From the NCBI RefSeq assembly GCF_963678975.1, contig NC_089278.1, forward strand, positions 9,513,479 to 9,577,478: DNA of 64,000 bases, read 5' to 3'. Source of the stretch: Dysidea avara. Taxonomy: Eukaryota; Porifera; Demospongiae; Dictyoceratida; Dysideidae. Positions 47,676 through 58,215 of this stretch are shown here, piece after piece (position 1 is the stretch's first letter; every line of letters starts with the position of its first letter). Below the pieces are notes generated by a model. It worked only from the letters and a program-made list of their open reading frames with translations, made no database searches and had not been told where the DNA came from. Made by a program: the position numbers and the translations under genes.

Positions 47676-48807
47676 CTAGTAAGGAGGATGATCATAAGGG
47701 TTATGATGTGTTGTTGGCACACCAGGTTGTGGTAGTGATGAAACTTCTTGATAAGTTGGTGGCAAAGATGGCAACATGGCAGTGGAACTGCTTGCAGCGT
47801 AGCTTGATGACTGGCCAGTCTGTCCAGTTGGGAGTGGAGGTTGAAGTTGTGGAATAACTAGTGGCTCCAAAGAATACAGATCTTCTTCTTCTGAGTGGCC
47901 AAGCTGTAAATAAGAAGGTCCCTGAAATATTGCAGCAGGCTGAACATGAGGGCTATAACCAGCCACATGGAGTTGATGTGGTTGTATGTTTGTAGGATTT
48001 TCATATATCCAAGCTTCATGACGTTCATCCTCTTCACTTCTTTGAGAGTACTGTACTTGGTACTGCGGTGGTAAGGGTTTTCTTGGAGCAGCCTGTTTTC
48101 CTTTACTATGAGGCTCTTGTGAGGTCTGAGAAACATCACTTTGAGGAGTGGCACTGGAAGTTGTTGCTGAAGCTCCCTTCCCTTCCTGGTAAAAATCTAC
48201 AGTAAAAACAATATCGCTATTAAATAAGTCTATTGCAGATGTTGAAATCAATAACCTGAGTATGTTATTTTGGGTAGGAAAGTTAAAGGTACATGCACTT
48301 TATTCCTAAGCCTATGAAATTTGAGTAGCTACCATGCAAACAAAACCTTGGAGACAGCAAAATGTTGCTCTTGAAAAGAAACAGTAAAGATCACACAACA
48401 AAACACATGACGTATACTTTACCAACTATATTTGTATCAAAGGGGATGTTCTTTGGCCAGAATGATGGTGGTTCTATGGCAATCGTTGAAGACTCTTCTA
48501 ATCTTTTCTTATCCTTTCTTCTTGCCTTGGCACGCTTGTTCTGAAACCAAACCTGCAACACAACAATACTATGGCACAATATATACTTATTACTCACTTG
48601 CACCTGAATTTCACTTAGTCCTAGCTTTTCGGAAAGTTCTTGCCTGGCTTTCATATCAGGATACTTCTCTGCACTAAAAGCTGCCTCCATGGTGCTCAGT
48701 TGACGAGGAGTAAATCGAGTGCGGTGCCTTTTGCCACCTGCTCTGTCAGAAGAGTCACTATCAGCAAGGGAACTAGAACTCCCTTGAGCTGAGACAGGCA
48801 GTTGCAT
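47676..48807 (-). CDS. PRD-like homeobox transcription factor (5' end uncertain)
   Basis: Exons 48598-48807, 48423-48552 and 47676-48196 join with GT-AG sites. Counting from the ATG at 48807, the homeodomain spans about residues 26-85: KRHRTRFTPRQLSTMEAAFS, then EKYPDMKARQELSEKLGLSE, then IQVQVWFQNKRAKARR. The YPD turn, QL helix and Gln at homeodomain position 50 indicate the PRD-like class; an exact family cannot be named. The intron falls between homeodomain residues 46 and 47, a position typical of PRD-class genes. The C-terminal exon is Pro/Ser/Gln-rich and contains LPPTYQEV, a PPxY motif of the kind bound by WW domains, and ends DHPPY. The frame stays open upstream of this ATG to an acceptor-like site at about 48826 (EISRI before the Met), so an earlier coding exon may exist. 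Confidence 0.88.
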
Positions 48808-48826
48808 AATTCTTGATATCTCCTCT

Positions 48827-49480
48827 ACAAGAACAAAACATTATTTTACTGATTAAACTATACACATTATAAACATGTAGCATAATATGTGACCGTCTCA
48901 GCAAAAATCCAACCTGTTCGCACAAGCATGTGTATTGAGAAAAACAAATTTAAAAATAATTCGTAAAATTATGCATGTTACAAGAAAAGTATGCAAATTT
49001 TTATCGGGCCAATACTCGAAGAAGGAAGACTCAAATCTATACAGTATCTTATTCGCCTGCTTATGTAGAATGAGTTTGAAAATCTTTGTTTCGTTTCTGT
49101 AGCTCCAACGGTATGTGTGTCACGTACCTTTGTTTACAATGCGGTAAATGTAAACAAGATTGTCATCATTTCTTCTACTAAACTGCCTTCATATCCATAT
49201 ATGCAAGTGACTACAGGGCTAACACTATACCTTGGCTGATGTGCTAATCCATGGTGAATATTTTAAGCCAAATTGCAACATTGTAGACTAATGCAAATGG
49301 AAGTTATGGAAGTTATGGCTGTCAATTGTGCAATACAAAACCATTTCAATATATTTTTGCAATAATATATGGTTTTTATTTCTTGTAAAAATGATGCAAC
49401 AAACCACTTTGAGAGCATTTGCTTTCCAAATGACAGAAATTTGAACCTTAATATTACTTGGTGGGAAATATTTAAATCCA
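48827..49480. other. intergenic; solitary TATGTGACCGTCTCAGC terminus
   Basis: At 48886 a sequence tatgtgaccgtctcagcaaa resembles the ends of the elements at 50301 and 7693, but no matching opposite end was found. No exon was seen. Confidence 0.4.
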
Positions 49481-49945
49481 TGATCAGGACACATGATAGT
49501 GTATCATGTGGCCAAGTACAACTAGTGCGGATACATGACAGAAAAATGTGCATTTTACAGGAACCAAGAAAACGCTGTTTTCACGCATTCGTAGCACAAT
49601 AGTGCCTGAACAGTAATTAACCAGTTTTACCGCAGAAACGTCCTTGGGATAGGGCACCTCCTATTCCAAATTTGAGTTGAATCTACCAGCCATCACTGAG
49701 ATATGTGCCTTCAAAGTTCGTCTCATTTTCTTTGTATTTTTCTTATTTTGCACACTTTAGAAAAATTTCAATAACTCATGCGTGCTGTAGTTGATTGACT
49801 TCAAATTTGGGGGGCAGTAAGAATATAATGCAGCACATTTACAGGAATTTTGTACAGATCGAACTTAGAACAACCGAATTATGTGCGATTTTGAAAATTG
49901 TAAAAGTGATTTGTTTTTGCCACGCCTACAGGGTAATCTGCTCAA
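49480..49945 (+). repeat. dispersed repeat family, copy 1
   Basis: It contains in order atcaggacacatgatagtgt, catgacagaaaaatg, cgtagcacaatagtgcctga, agatatgtgccttcaaag, ttcaaatttgg and cacgcctacagggtaatctgctca. The same ordered blocks occur at 53735-54190 and, in part, at 51815-52025. It is noncoding. Confidence 0.7.
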
Positions 49946-50084
49946 CGAAATAACTTGAAATCATTCTGTACATGAAGTTTCTATTATAGTGCAAACCTTT
50001 TGTGGTTTGAAAGTACTGAGAGTATTAACTAAGGGTATGTAAAGCAAAACCAAATATGTGAAAAAACCGCAATCGAGATACTCT

Positions 50085-50225
50085 AATAGATCAGTCACTG
50101 AGAAGTAAAAAACGTGTGCAAAAAATTTCTCCAAGTTTCGAACCAGGGGATCTCCACACCTGTACATTTACCCACTTTGTCACTGCTGTCAGTTGCTCAC
50201 TTCACACTTAATTTCTGGAAACCTC
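50085..50225 (-). repeat. possible tRNA-derived SINE head
   Basis: On the minus strand, gatcccctggttcgaaactt contains a good tRNA B box (GGTTCGAAAC), with a weak A-box-like region about 50 bp upstream. The recurring motif gatactctaatagatcagtc lies next to it. No full cloverleaf was found. Confidence 0.35.
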
Positions 50226-50421
50226 ATAAATAAAAGTTCTGGTTTAGCTCACTAGAATGATAACTCATAGATCTATCAGTGGAAATTCTAGAACATTATA
50301 TGTGACCCAGTCTGAGAAAACCGGTCTTATTGCCCATGTCAATAGAATCGATTTTTCACCCAGGGCACAAAGCTACATGAATAAACTATCTAATTCCACA
50401 ATCAAATCAACTAGACTTGAG

Positions 50422-51219
50422 TAGGGCTGAGCGATACTGCCATTTTAGTATCACGATCAATACTAAAGCCACTATTCACGATACTGAATAGTTCACGATA
50501 CTTACAAATAAGTCAATCATAGCTGGTGCTACATAGCATATTGCTCAGCATTCCTGCAGGAAGTCCTTATACTGTAGGTGATAGCAAACTAGCCACTATC
50601 ATCATTGTTTACAGTAACAGTTATTGTAACACATGCTTTGAGGTTGTTATGGTGTTCACACCTCTCTGAAGGGGGAAACCAGATGGGTGGACTTAATCAT
50701 TTACAAGGATTCTTAGCCTATAGTATGTTCACGTTGAGCTGAACCCTCAAAAACATTTAATAACTCATGGATGCAATTACACATGATCCTGAAATTTGGC
50801 TCATTTGTAGTACTGCTTGACCCGCTAAAAATATTTCAAAATCTTTTTGTTCAAATGTTTGACATAATATTTATGGCCAATCAAAATTTTCACAAAACAT
50901 TTCCTATGGGGAAGCCATATAATTACAGTGTCCATTACAGCCCTTTACAGAACTTGTAATGGAGCCAAACTGTACGTGTCTGTTGTTGACACCTTTGCTG
51001 TTACCAATAATCATCTGGTTGGCTGAAATGTTAACTCTGTTGAGAAAAAATCCACTTTTAATTTTTAGCCATTTTTTAGGATTCAGCTCAACGTGAACAT
51101 ACTATAGTACTGCATAACAAATGGATTTTCAATGACAATAATGTACAGGCATGGTATCACGATAGTTAATAACAAAATATCGCGATATATCGCTAAAACG
51201 GTAGTATCGCTCAGCCCTA
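50422..51219. mobile_element. hAT-type MITE nested in the outer element
   Basis: The termini are TAGGGCTGAGCGATACTGCC and the inverted GTAGTATCGCTCAGCCCTA. Flanking 8-bp direct repeats are gacttgag (50414-50421) and aacttgag (51220-51227), one mismatch. The TAGGGCTGRGCGATA terminus is a familiar hAT type. It is interrupted by the innermost element. Confidence 0.88.
50718..51107. mobile_element. innermost MITE of the nest (CTATAGTATGTTCACGTTGAGC ends)
   Basis: The left arm ctatagtatgttcacgttga followed by gctgaaccct is mirrored by aggattcagctcaacgtgaa followed by catactatag. The interior has no coding capacity. The palindromic TATA at the tips hides the exact target site; a TA duplication is likely. 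Confidence 0.85.
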
Positions 51220-51814
51220 AACTTGAGTGGTCTGGTTTTGCTGGCTGCTTTTCCCCAAGCCCAGTGGCGATCCATATGTGCGGTGTGGGGCCTTAATGGA
51301 GCTCTGGTCAGCCTGGGGATGACTGTATGTGGCTGTACAGCTCTGTGGTGTTGAATAAGTACCTCTGCTATGAATTTCCTTTAATTTTAGCCAATGTTGA
51401 GACCTGAATGGCCCAAAACTTGGCCTAATTCATCCCTATGCCTTCCTTTTCAATTTTTGAACACCCTCTTGCCCGCCGCCTCCCACCCCTTTTGCAGCTC
51501 ACCTGATACAGTCACCTCGGTTTAAAAACTATCTAAAATGGCAGGAAACTTAGTTCTTGGTTACTTGCACAGTGGATGCTCTGGAAGGTAAGGAATTGGT
51601 GCAAAACGTGTGAAAATTTGGTGCACATAGCTTCAACCATTGGCGAGCTACAACGCACTAAATACGTAAAACCGACGTTTCTCGATACTTTTAAATAGGC
51701 GATAAGACCGGTTTTCCCAGACTGGGTCACATATATGTGTTGTAATGAAGTGGTCAGAAAAAAATGTGTGTTCTATTAGAGTACTACAAAAATTATGAAA
51801 ATAGCAAGTGTCTT

Positions 51815-52025
51815 GCAGCCGTGTGGGTGGGCGACATACTCATTTTAAGGAAACAGAAAATGCCATTTTCATGTATCCGTAGCTCCATAGTGCTTGAACG
51901 GTACAATTAACCATTTCTGCTGTGGAAGCTTCCTCAGGGTAGGGCATCTCCCATTCCTAGTTTGAGTCAAATCTACCCAGCTATAATTGGGATACACGCC
52001 CCTTTAAAAATTTCTTATTTCAGTT
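51815..52025 (+). repeat. dispersed repeat family, partial copy 2
   Basis: The blocks catgtatccgtagctccata, gtgcttgaacggtacaatta and agggcatctcccattcctag match copy 1 at 49575-49680. Confidence 0.65.
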
Positions 52026-52100
52026 CTTTGTAAATATATATATATATAAGCCACGCAGTCTTTGTAAATATATATATATAAGCCACGCAGTCTTTGTAGT
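52018..52100. repeat. 34-bp direct duplication
   Basis: The unit ctttgtaaatatatatatat followed by aagccacgcagt occurs twice in succession, and a third copy begins. Confidence 0.85.
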
Positions 52101-52171
52101 AAAGGGGGAAAAGTTAAAAGGAAGTACCAAGGCCAACCATAGGCTGGCTTTGGAACTTGCAATTACAAAAA

Positions 52172-52452
52172 GAAGTGATATTCACACAAAACAGTCCAAC
52201 TGTGAAAACAGGAGCAGCCTTAAAAATCCTGGGTGAAAAAAGTTGTGAAATCAAAGGTGGCGGCCAACAAATGGTTGCAATGATGTTAATACTAATAATT
52301 TTTTAACAATGCACAGCCATTATTACAATGTATTAGCAATAACATCATTGCAGCTATTTGTTGGCTGCCACCTTTGATTTCACAACTGTTTTTACCCAGG
52401 CTTTTTAAGACCGCACCTTTTTTCACAGCTAGGCTGTTTTTGTGTGGATACC
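52172..52452. mobile_element. foldback element, copy 1
   Basis: The left arm (cacacaaaacagtccaactg ... gttgtgaaatcaaaggtggc) is mirrored by the right arm (gccacctttgatttcacaac ... aggctgtttttgtgtg). The arms are about 120 bp. It shares arms with the larger foldback element at 54735-55070. Confidence 0.82.
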
Positions 52453-52552
52453 TAGTTACAGTAAGCACTGCAATACTTAATGATGACTGCTATGAATGAT
52501 TGGACCCTGACTTTTTGGCTGCTGCCTGGAATCTTGAATATCATTATTAAAG

Positions 52553-52745
52553 TATGTATCCAAGCAATGAAAAACTAGTAAAACACGAGATATGAGTGAT
52601 GCTACTACAACATAGCCCTGTGGGAAAATGGCCCTTATTGGCATATCAGAACAATTATTTATGTACAATGCCAAAGTACCACAGGGCTATGTTGCAATAT
52701 CATCATTCATATCTTTTTTTTTACCATTTGGATTCCTCAGATTTC
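52553..52745. mobile_element. inverted-repeat element related to the one at 12079-12272
   Basis: It shares atccaagcaatgaaaaacta, aaacacgagatatgag and the mirrored atcattcatatctt with the intron element. The inner arms (acatagccctgtggg / accacagggctatgtt) form a second hairpin. Confidence 0.6.
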
Positions 52746-52769
52746 AATACACTAGTTTTATTAAATTTA

Positions 52770-52966
52770 CAGCTACATCTCGATTATCTGAACCCGACTA
52801 TCCAAACAATATAAGTGACTGCTCTATTAGAGTATTTTGTCATTAGGTGAACGTTCTATTAAAGTAGTTGAACAGAATTCTGTATATAAATGAATGAGCT
52901 TCATTTATTCACTTATCTGATGATTGAACTGGCACACAGGTGTTTGGATAATTGGAGGTCCTACTG
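52770..52966. mobile_element. pogo-type MITE
   Basis: It begins cagctacatctcgattatct and ends inverted gataattggaggtcctactg, with TA on both flanks. The interior carries gtgactgctctattagagta, a copy of the recurring motif, as does the pogo-type MITE at 19972. Confidence 0.75.
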
Positions 52967-53087
52967 TATTATATGCATGTGTGACTATTCTATCAGAATA
53001 CTGAACATAGATGTTGTATTAGGGTGACTGCTTTATTAGAGTATCTCAAGTCTCAAGTGAGCTATGGATAACTAACCTACTTTACAT

Positions 53088-53501
53088 CAGGGGCGTAGCC
53101 AGGGGGGGTTCAAAGGGTTCGGACGAACCCCCTTTTCAGAGTTAAGTTTTTTAAATCGTGATACTGGTTAACTAGAACTGAATTAACTTACACAAATCCA
53201 CTGAAATGGGTAGCTACAGGTCTTCAGGCAGAGGAATTCAAGTACCTCTACTCGCTATTGTGAATGAATTTATAAGAATACACATGTTTACACATGTACA
53301 CGTGTTTACATGTGCACACCTACGAAATAAATGAAGTGTAAAAGTGCTACCTCAGGTGGCATTCTAAAGTTTTTTTCGAAAAGAATCCATGCAGAATCTA
53401 GAAGGCCAGATTCTAGTAAGTTGTAGCACATAGGCATATTTCTGTGGAGATTCTATACTTAGGGCAGAACCCCCCTTTTGGAAATCCTGCCTACGCCCCT
53501 G
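53088..53501. mobile_element. hAT-like MITE (CAGGGGCGTAGCCAGG ends)
   Basis: It begins CAGGGGCGTAGCCAGGGGGG and ends with the inverted ATCCTGCCTACGCCCCTG, flanked by TACAT on both sides (53083-53087 and 53502-53506). The inner arms ttcggacgaacccccttttc and agaaccccccttttgg extend the pairing. It has no coding capacity. The 5-bp duplication is shorter than the usual 8 bp of hAT. Confidence 0.88.
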
Positions 53502-53734
53502 TACATGCTTCCTTTTTAAAGTGATTGGTTCAACTAGAACATTAAGCTATCACTACTGGTACTGCTAGATCGTAAAGGGGCGTGTGAAACGTGCAGCTAC
53601 AAGTACGGTGTACTAGCTAGTAATATCCATGCAAAAACAGCCGGGCTGTATAAAAGGATGCGCTTCTTCTTGTATTTTACATATCCCCAAAGCCAACCAT
53701 AGACGGCCTTTGAGGCTTGTTTACAGAAATTATT

Positions 53735-54190
53735 GTTCTTATCTACAGATAATCAAGACACATGGTAGTGTGTCGTGCGGCCCAAGAAGCCGGCACGTAA
53801 TTGACAGGAAGAAAACGCAATTTTTGCATCTCCATAGCTCTGTGCTGCCTAAACGAAACAAGACGATTTTTGCTGTGAACACTTCCACCAACTTCAGTAC
53901 TCCACATTTGAGTAAAATCGCTTCAAGTGTTCCCGAGATATGCAACTTCAAAAATTGGCTTAGTTTCTTCATTTTTTTCTTCTTCGTCTTTTTGTAATCT
54001 TACAAAAACTGCCATAAAACGCGAACGCCATATCCGATTGCCTTGAAATTTGGCACACAGAAGGGGGGTATAAAGGAGCATCTTAGTACCAAGTTTGGCT
54101 GGAATACAATAAAGAGGCAAAGAGTTATTAGCGATTATTCATGAAAAATAACACCAATATGTTGTCATGCCTACAGGGTAAGCCGCTCAC
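53735..54190 (+). repeat. dispersed repeat family, copy 3
   Basis: The ordered blocks aatcaagacacatggtagtg, attgacaggaagaaaacgca, tccatagctctgtgctgcct, gagatatgcaacttcaaaaa, cttgaaatttggcacacaga and catgcctacagggtaagccg match copy 1. The last block appears inverted at about 55868-55905. Confidence 0.7.
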
Positions 54191-54200
54191 ACGGGAAGAT

Positions 54201-54571
54201 GAGTTCAGCTACAAAGAAACCACTATGTAGAGAGTTCAGCTGCAAACAAATCACCCTGTAGAGAATTCAGCTAGAAACAAATCACCCTGTAGAGAGATCA
54301 GCTAGAAGAAGTTACCTTGTAGAGAGTTCAGCTACAAAGAAACCATCATGTAGAGATTTCAGCTGCAAACAAATCCCCTGTAGAGAGTTCAGTTACAAAC
54401 AAATCACCCAGTAGAGAGTTCAACTACAAACAGATAACCCTGCAGAGAGTTCAGCTAGAAACAAGTCACCCTGTAGAGAGAATCCTGTAGAGAGTTCATC
54501 TACAAGCAAATCACCCTGTAGAGACTTCAGTTAAATTTCAAGTCACCCAGTAGAGAGATCAGCTGCAATAA
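54201..54571. repeat. 31-bp minisatellite, about 11 units
   Basis: The consensus unit is gtagagagttcagctacaaa followed by caaatcaccct. Units vary by substitutions and small indels, and a few are shortened. Confidence 0.92.
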
Positions 54572-54734
54572 AGTAATATATGTATTATATATATATATAA
54601 TTTGTACATATACTGATAAAATCAGAAATAGTTAAAGTATTTAAAATCTACTTCATCTTTTTCTTTTTCCTGTGGTAAAGAAAAAAAGATAGGTTAAAAA
54701 AGCCCCAAAGCCAGCCTATCAAATACAAAAAGAA

Positions 54735-55070
54735 GTGAAATCTAATCCAAAACAGCCAAGCTGTAAAAAAAGAGTGTGGCCCTCAAAAAGGCTATGGCGA
54801 AAAAATGTGTGAAATCCAAGGTGGTGGCCAAGAAATGGCTGTGATGGTAGGTTAATGGTAAAAATTTTAATAACAACAATTCAGGTGAATTTGGTGCTGC
54901 TTGGTCTTGGCACAAAATTCACATGAATTGTCGTTATTAAAATTTTTACCATTAACCTACCATCACAGCCATTTCTTGGCCGCCACCTTGGATTTCACAT
55001 ATTTTTTCACCATAGCCTTTTTGAGGGCCACATTTTTTTACAGCTTGGCTGTTTTGGATTAGATTCTCTT
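54735..55070. mobile_element. foldback element, copy 2 with about 150-bp arms
   Basis: The left arm from gaaatctaatccaaaacagc through gtgaaatccaaggtggtggc to aattcaggtgaat is mirrored almost perfectly by the right arm (attcacatgaatt ... ggattagattctc). The loop is about 30 bp. The arms are related to the element at 52172-52452. Confidence 0.9.
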
Positions 55071-55075
55071 ATCTG

Positions 55076-55867
55076 TACAGATACAATGACGATGATATAA
55101 GTAACTGTACCGATCCAAAGCCAAAGGATCTATACAATAACCAATTAGCTGGCTAACACTGATAATTACTGTATAGCTAATTTGATTATTCATGGCTATA
55201 TAAAGTTGTATTATAGTGCTAGTATTTGCAATAGTGTTTTATAATAAAGTAAATTTGGCCAAGTTAGGTATGCATGATTGTCCATTAGGACTTTTATTTT
55301 GCAGTGACTGTTCTATTAGAGTATCTAGATTTTTCATGCAAAACATGATAAGTTGCAGTTGCTCAACTTTTACAAAGCAAATTCTGCACCTTTTATGCTA
55401 GAATACGATTTCCAGCCTGCTGTCACAAGTTTTGCTAGCATAACACTTACTATGATAATTATGATGATGACAATTGGTGCAACTATAGGTATTAATTGTA
55501 AGTGTATTTGATTACTTTTTTAATACTCTAATAGAGCGCACAGATTTCTAATAGTACATACATAGATACTCCATTGGTAGATCTATGAAACTTTTACTAT
55601 TGAGTAGGTTTTAGCTATATAGAATATTTTAAGCAAGGTCAACAGCTATGATAGCAGCAGCTCAGTGCTAAAGGATTTAGGTGTTCATGCAAGATTTTCT
55701 TTTTTTGACATTAATGTTTTCATGCACCTTTTTTCACCCCATGATGACTGCAGTTGTTTGGTTTTTGCCTTGTAACTCTATAGCTGTCAATGCGATTTCT
55801 TTTAAACCACAAAAGGGTTTGAGTTACGTTGGTTATCCTATACGCATAGCGATTTTAAAGTTCATCC
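55076..55867. other. intergenic, no gene seen
   Basis: It contains two copies of the recurring motif (gtgactgttctattagagta near 55304 and tactctaatagagcgcac near 55528). Confidence 0.45.
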
Positions 55868-56000
55868 GGTAAGCGGTTTACCCTGTAGGCATGACAACAA
55901 GTTGACCTTTTTAATGCAAATAATTATTGTCCATAGCTTTATGAGAAATATAAAAATTAGCACCAAACTTGGTACATGATTTTGTAGCAATATGTTTTTA
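55868..56000 (-). repeat. dispersed repeat family, inverted partial copy
   Basis: The blocks gtaagcggtttaccctgtag, gcatgacaacaag and ccaaacttggtac are the reverse complement of the end of copy 3 (54050-54190). Confidence 0.6.
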
Positions 56001-56556
56001 AAGTGCACCAAAGCTCAAGAAAATTGAGGTATGCATTTGAATTTTATAATGGTTTTTGTAAATTGTGTGAAAAGAATAATCTAAGCCCCCTAAATGAAGA
56101 AGTTAAGAGGGCTTGGTATTTCATGATTATGTTCTCAAATTTGCTATGTGGGGTACTGAGGGTGGAGGGCATTTACAGTACAAAAATGATTCCAATCTGA
56201 GAAGGTAGCACATGCGTGTTTTCTTTCTTCCTGTAAATATACTCACAGTGTGGCACAACAGCTTTTTTGGCCACACGACACACCACGTGTCTTGATCTCT
56301 TATAGCAGCATAAGTGCTTTAAATAATTTTGTGACATCTAAATACTGAAAGTACCAAGATGGAAATTTAACACCTCAATATGGTTTTGTTGCATGAAGGT
56401 AGATAAAAGGAAATGCAAGGCACAGAGGGCAGACACTCGTAGGAACCCCAAAAGGCTCATACAACTGGTGAGTTCGTCATTGTGGTTAAAAATGGTGGTC
56501 ATACGATGATGCGTTATTTAGCTTTCTAACCTTACAACTATGGTTGGGCTCACAGC
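56001..56556. other. intergenic, no gene seen
   Basis: No exon-like sequence recognised. Confidence 0.45.
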
Positions 56557-56853
<297 letters not shown>

Positions 56854-56859
56854 ACAATA

Positions 56860-57700
56860 TGGACACGCATGGCGACACAAGGTGGGGTAACTTAATTCTT
56901 ACAGCCCACAACTACACATCGATTAAAAGTGTGTTCACTGGGCTACTTGAAGAAGGTTAAATGAACGCTGTAACTACTTGTTAGGAACCAATGAACAGCA
57001 GCGAGTCACGTCTCCGTGTTTCAAAATTCTTGCCACGTGTTTAATTTTGATTATGGGTTTACTAGTACGAGTCATATATGGCCTGATAGAAAATTTAATG
57101 GCAAATCAAATGGAAGTTGTTGCAAGGTGATAGAAGCAACCACCATCGAGTTATCAACCATTTTATAAAGGTATGCAAAGGGTTTGCATGTTTCCTTACC
57201 GAAAAGTTATTTTTGCAGCTAGTTTTGGCCTCACCATTTAGCCAGAGGAGGTTGGACATGATATAGGCACTTCTGAAATTTATTACTGTTGATCGCATAT
57301 TTCTAATATGCGATGAGGAGTCGCGAGGAGTAAGTGATAGAAGAAATGCTTAGCAATATTCACACCACGTTACCTTGTACACAGCAAATTCTTATTGCAA
57401 GGCGAGTGTGCGAGTTTCTAGTTCTCTGTTTGATTGTCTGTGAGGCCAAGCTAGCAGCGTCCGCTTTTCTTTTTCAATACCCTGGGAGGCTATGTTAGTA
57501 TGCACATTGCTTTCTTTAACAATTATTGTGCTAAAATACATGTACATAAGGTATTCCTATAGTAGTTACACAACTTCAAACGCTTACACACGTGATCCTC
57601 GTAGATTTCTAGGGTGATTTATGTGCCTGGAGTAAGGTATGTGTATTTATTAAGTTTAAATCCAGTTTTCTGGATTATGCAGGTTTAAGGAGTTAAGTCA
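56860..57700. other. intergenic, no gene seen
   Basis: No supported exon or complete repeat. Confidence 0.45.
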
Positions 57701-57760
57701 ATTAGGGATCACTTACACCTGCAGATATACTAGTCCCTAATCTGCAGGTGTAGGTGACCT
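57701..57760. repeat. short hairpin sequence
   Basis: attaggga and cacttacacctgcaga are followed by tccctaat and tctgcaggtgtaggtg, so the two halves pair twice. It could be a MITE remnant. Confidence 0.7.
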
Positions 57761-57904
57761 TCCTTGTTTCCCCACTTTTTTTTTTCTATCAAACTTGATA
57801 TTCCTAATTTTTCCTTATACTTGTTTGTTTACAATATTATTACAACTGGTGAAACTGTGCATACTGCATCATAAGAAAGAACGGTGCCTGAGTTAATGTT
57901 TTCG

Positions 57905-58215
57905 TATGAACACGCACCCCAACTATCAATTACTGACTGGAAAGTGAAGTGGCCATCATGCATCACTTTCAGCTATGCTATGCTCAGCCCATTACATAGT
58001 GCTACAAATAAAGAACAGTAGGAGAAGCTTCTCTGCAATCAACCAGTCACCACGAAAAATCCAAATGATTCACAAGTCCCAATCGTCAATTACTGAATCG
58101 AAAGTGAAATGGTCATTACACTTTGCTTTCAGCCTGTTTCACAGCGTTACAAGTGAAGAACAGTAGGAGAAGCACCTCTGTGATCAATCCAGCCTCCATG
58201 GAAAATATGGATGAA
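57905..58215. repeat. imperfect tandem duplication, unit about 160 bp
   Basis: Unit 1 has tcaattactgactggaaagt and gaacagtaggagaagcttct. Unit 2 has tcaattactgaatcgaaagt and gaacagtaggagaagcacct, in the same order. Divergence is about 20% by eye. Confidence 0.75.

Larger units (their letters stand above)
50302..51730. mobile_element. nonautonomous TIR element, outermost of a three-level nest
   Basis: The left end gtgacccagtctgagaaaac followed by cggtcttat is mirrored at the right by ataagaccggttttcccaga followed by ctgggtcac. The termini are about 30 bp with one mismatch or so. It is flanked by AT-rich tatat/atatat, so the target duplication is unclear. Two further elements are nested inside. 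Confidence 0.88.

Noticed and set aside
50085-50225. A true tRNA gene on the minus strand
   Set aside because: A B box is present, but no acceptor stem or cloverleaf can be drawn; listed only as a possible SINE head.
54201-54571. Regular about 31-bp repeats as a CRISPR array
   Set aside because: The units are contiguous and degenerate with no unique spacers, and the rest of the window is clearly eukaryotic; it is a minisatellite.
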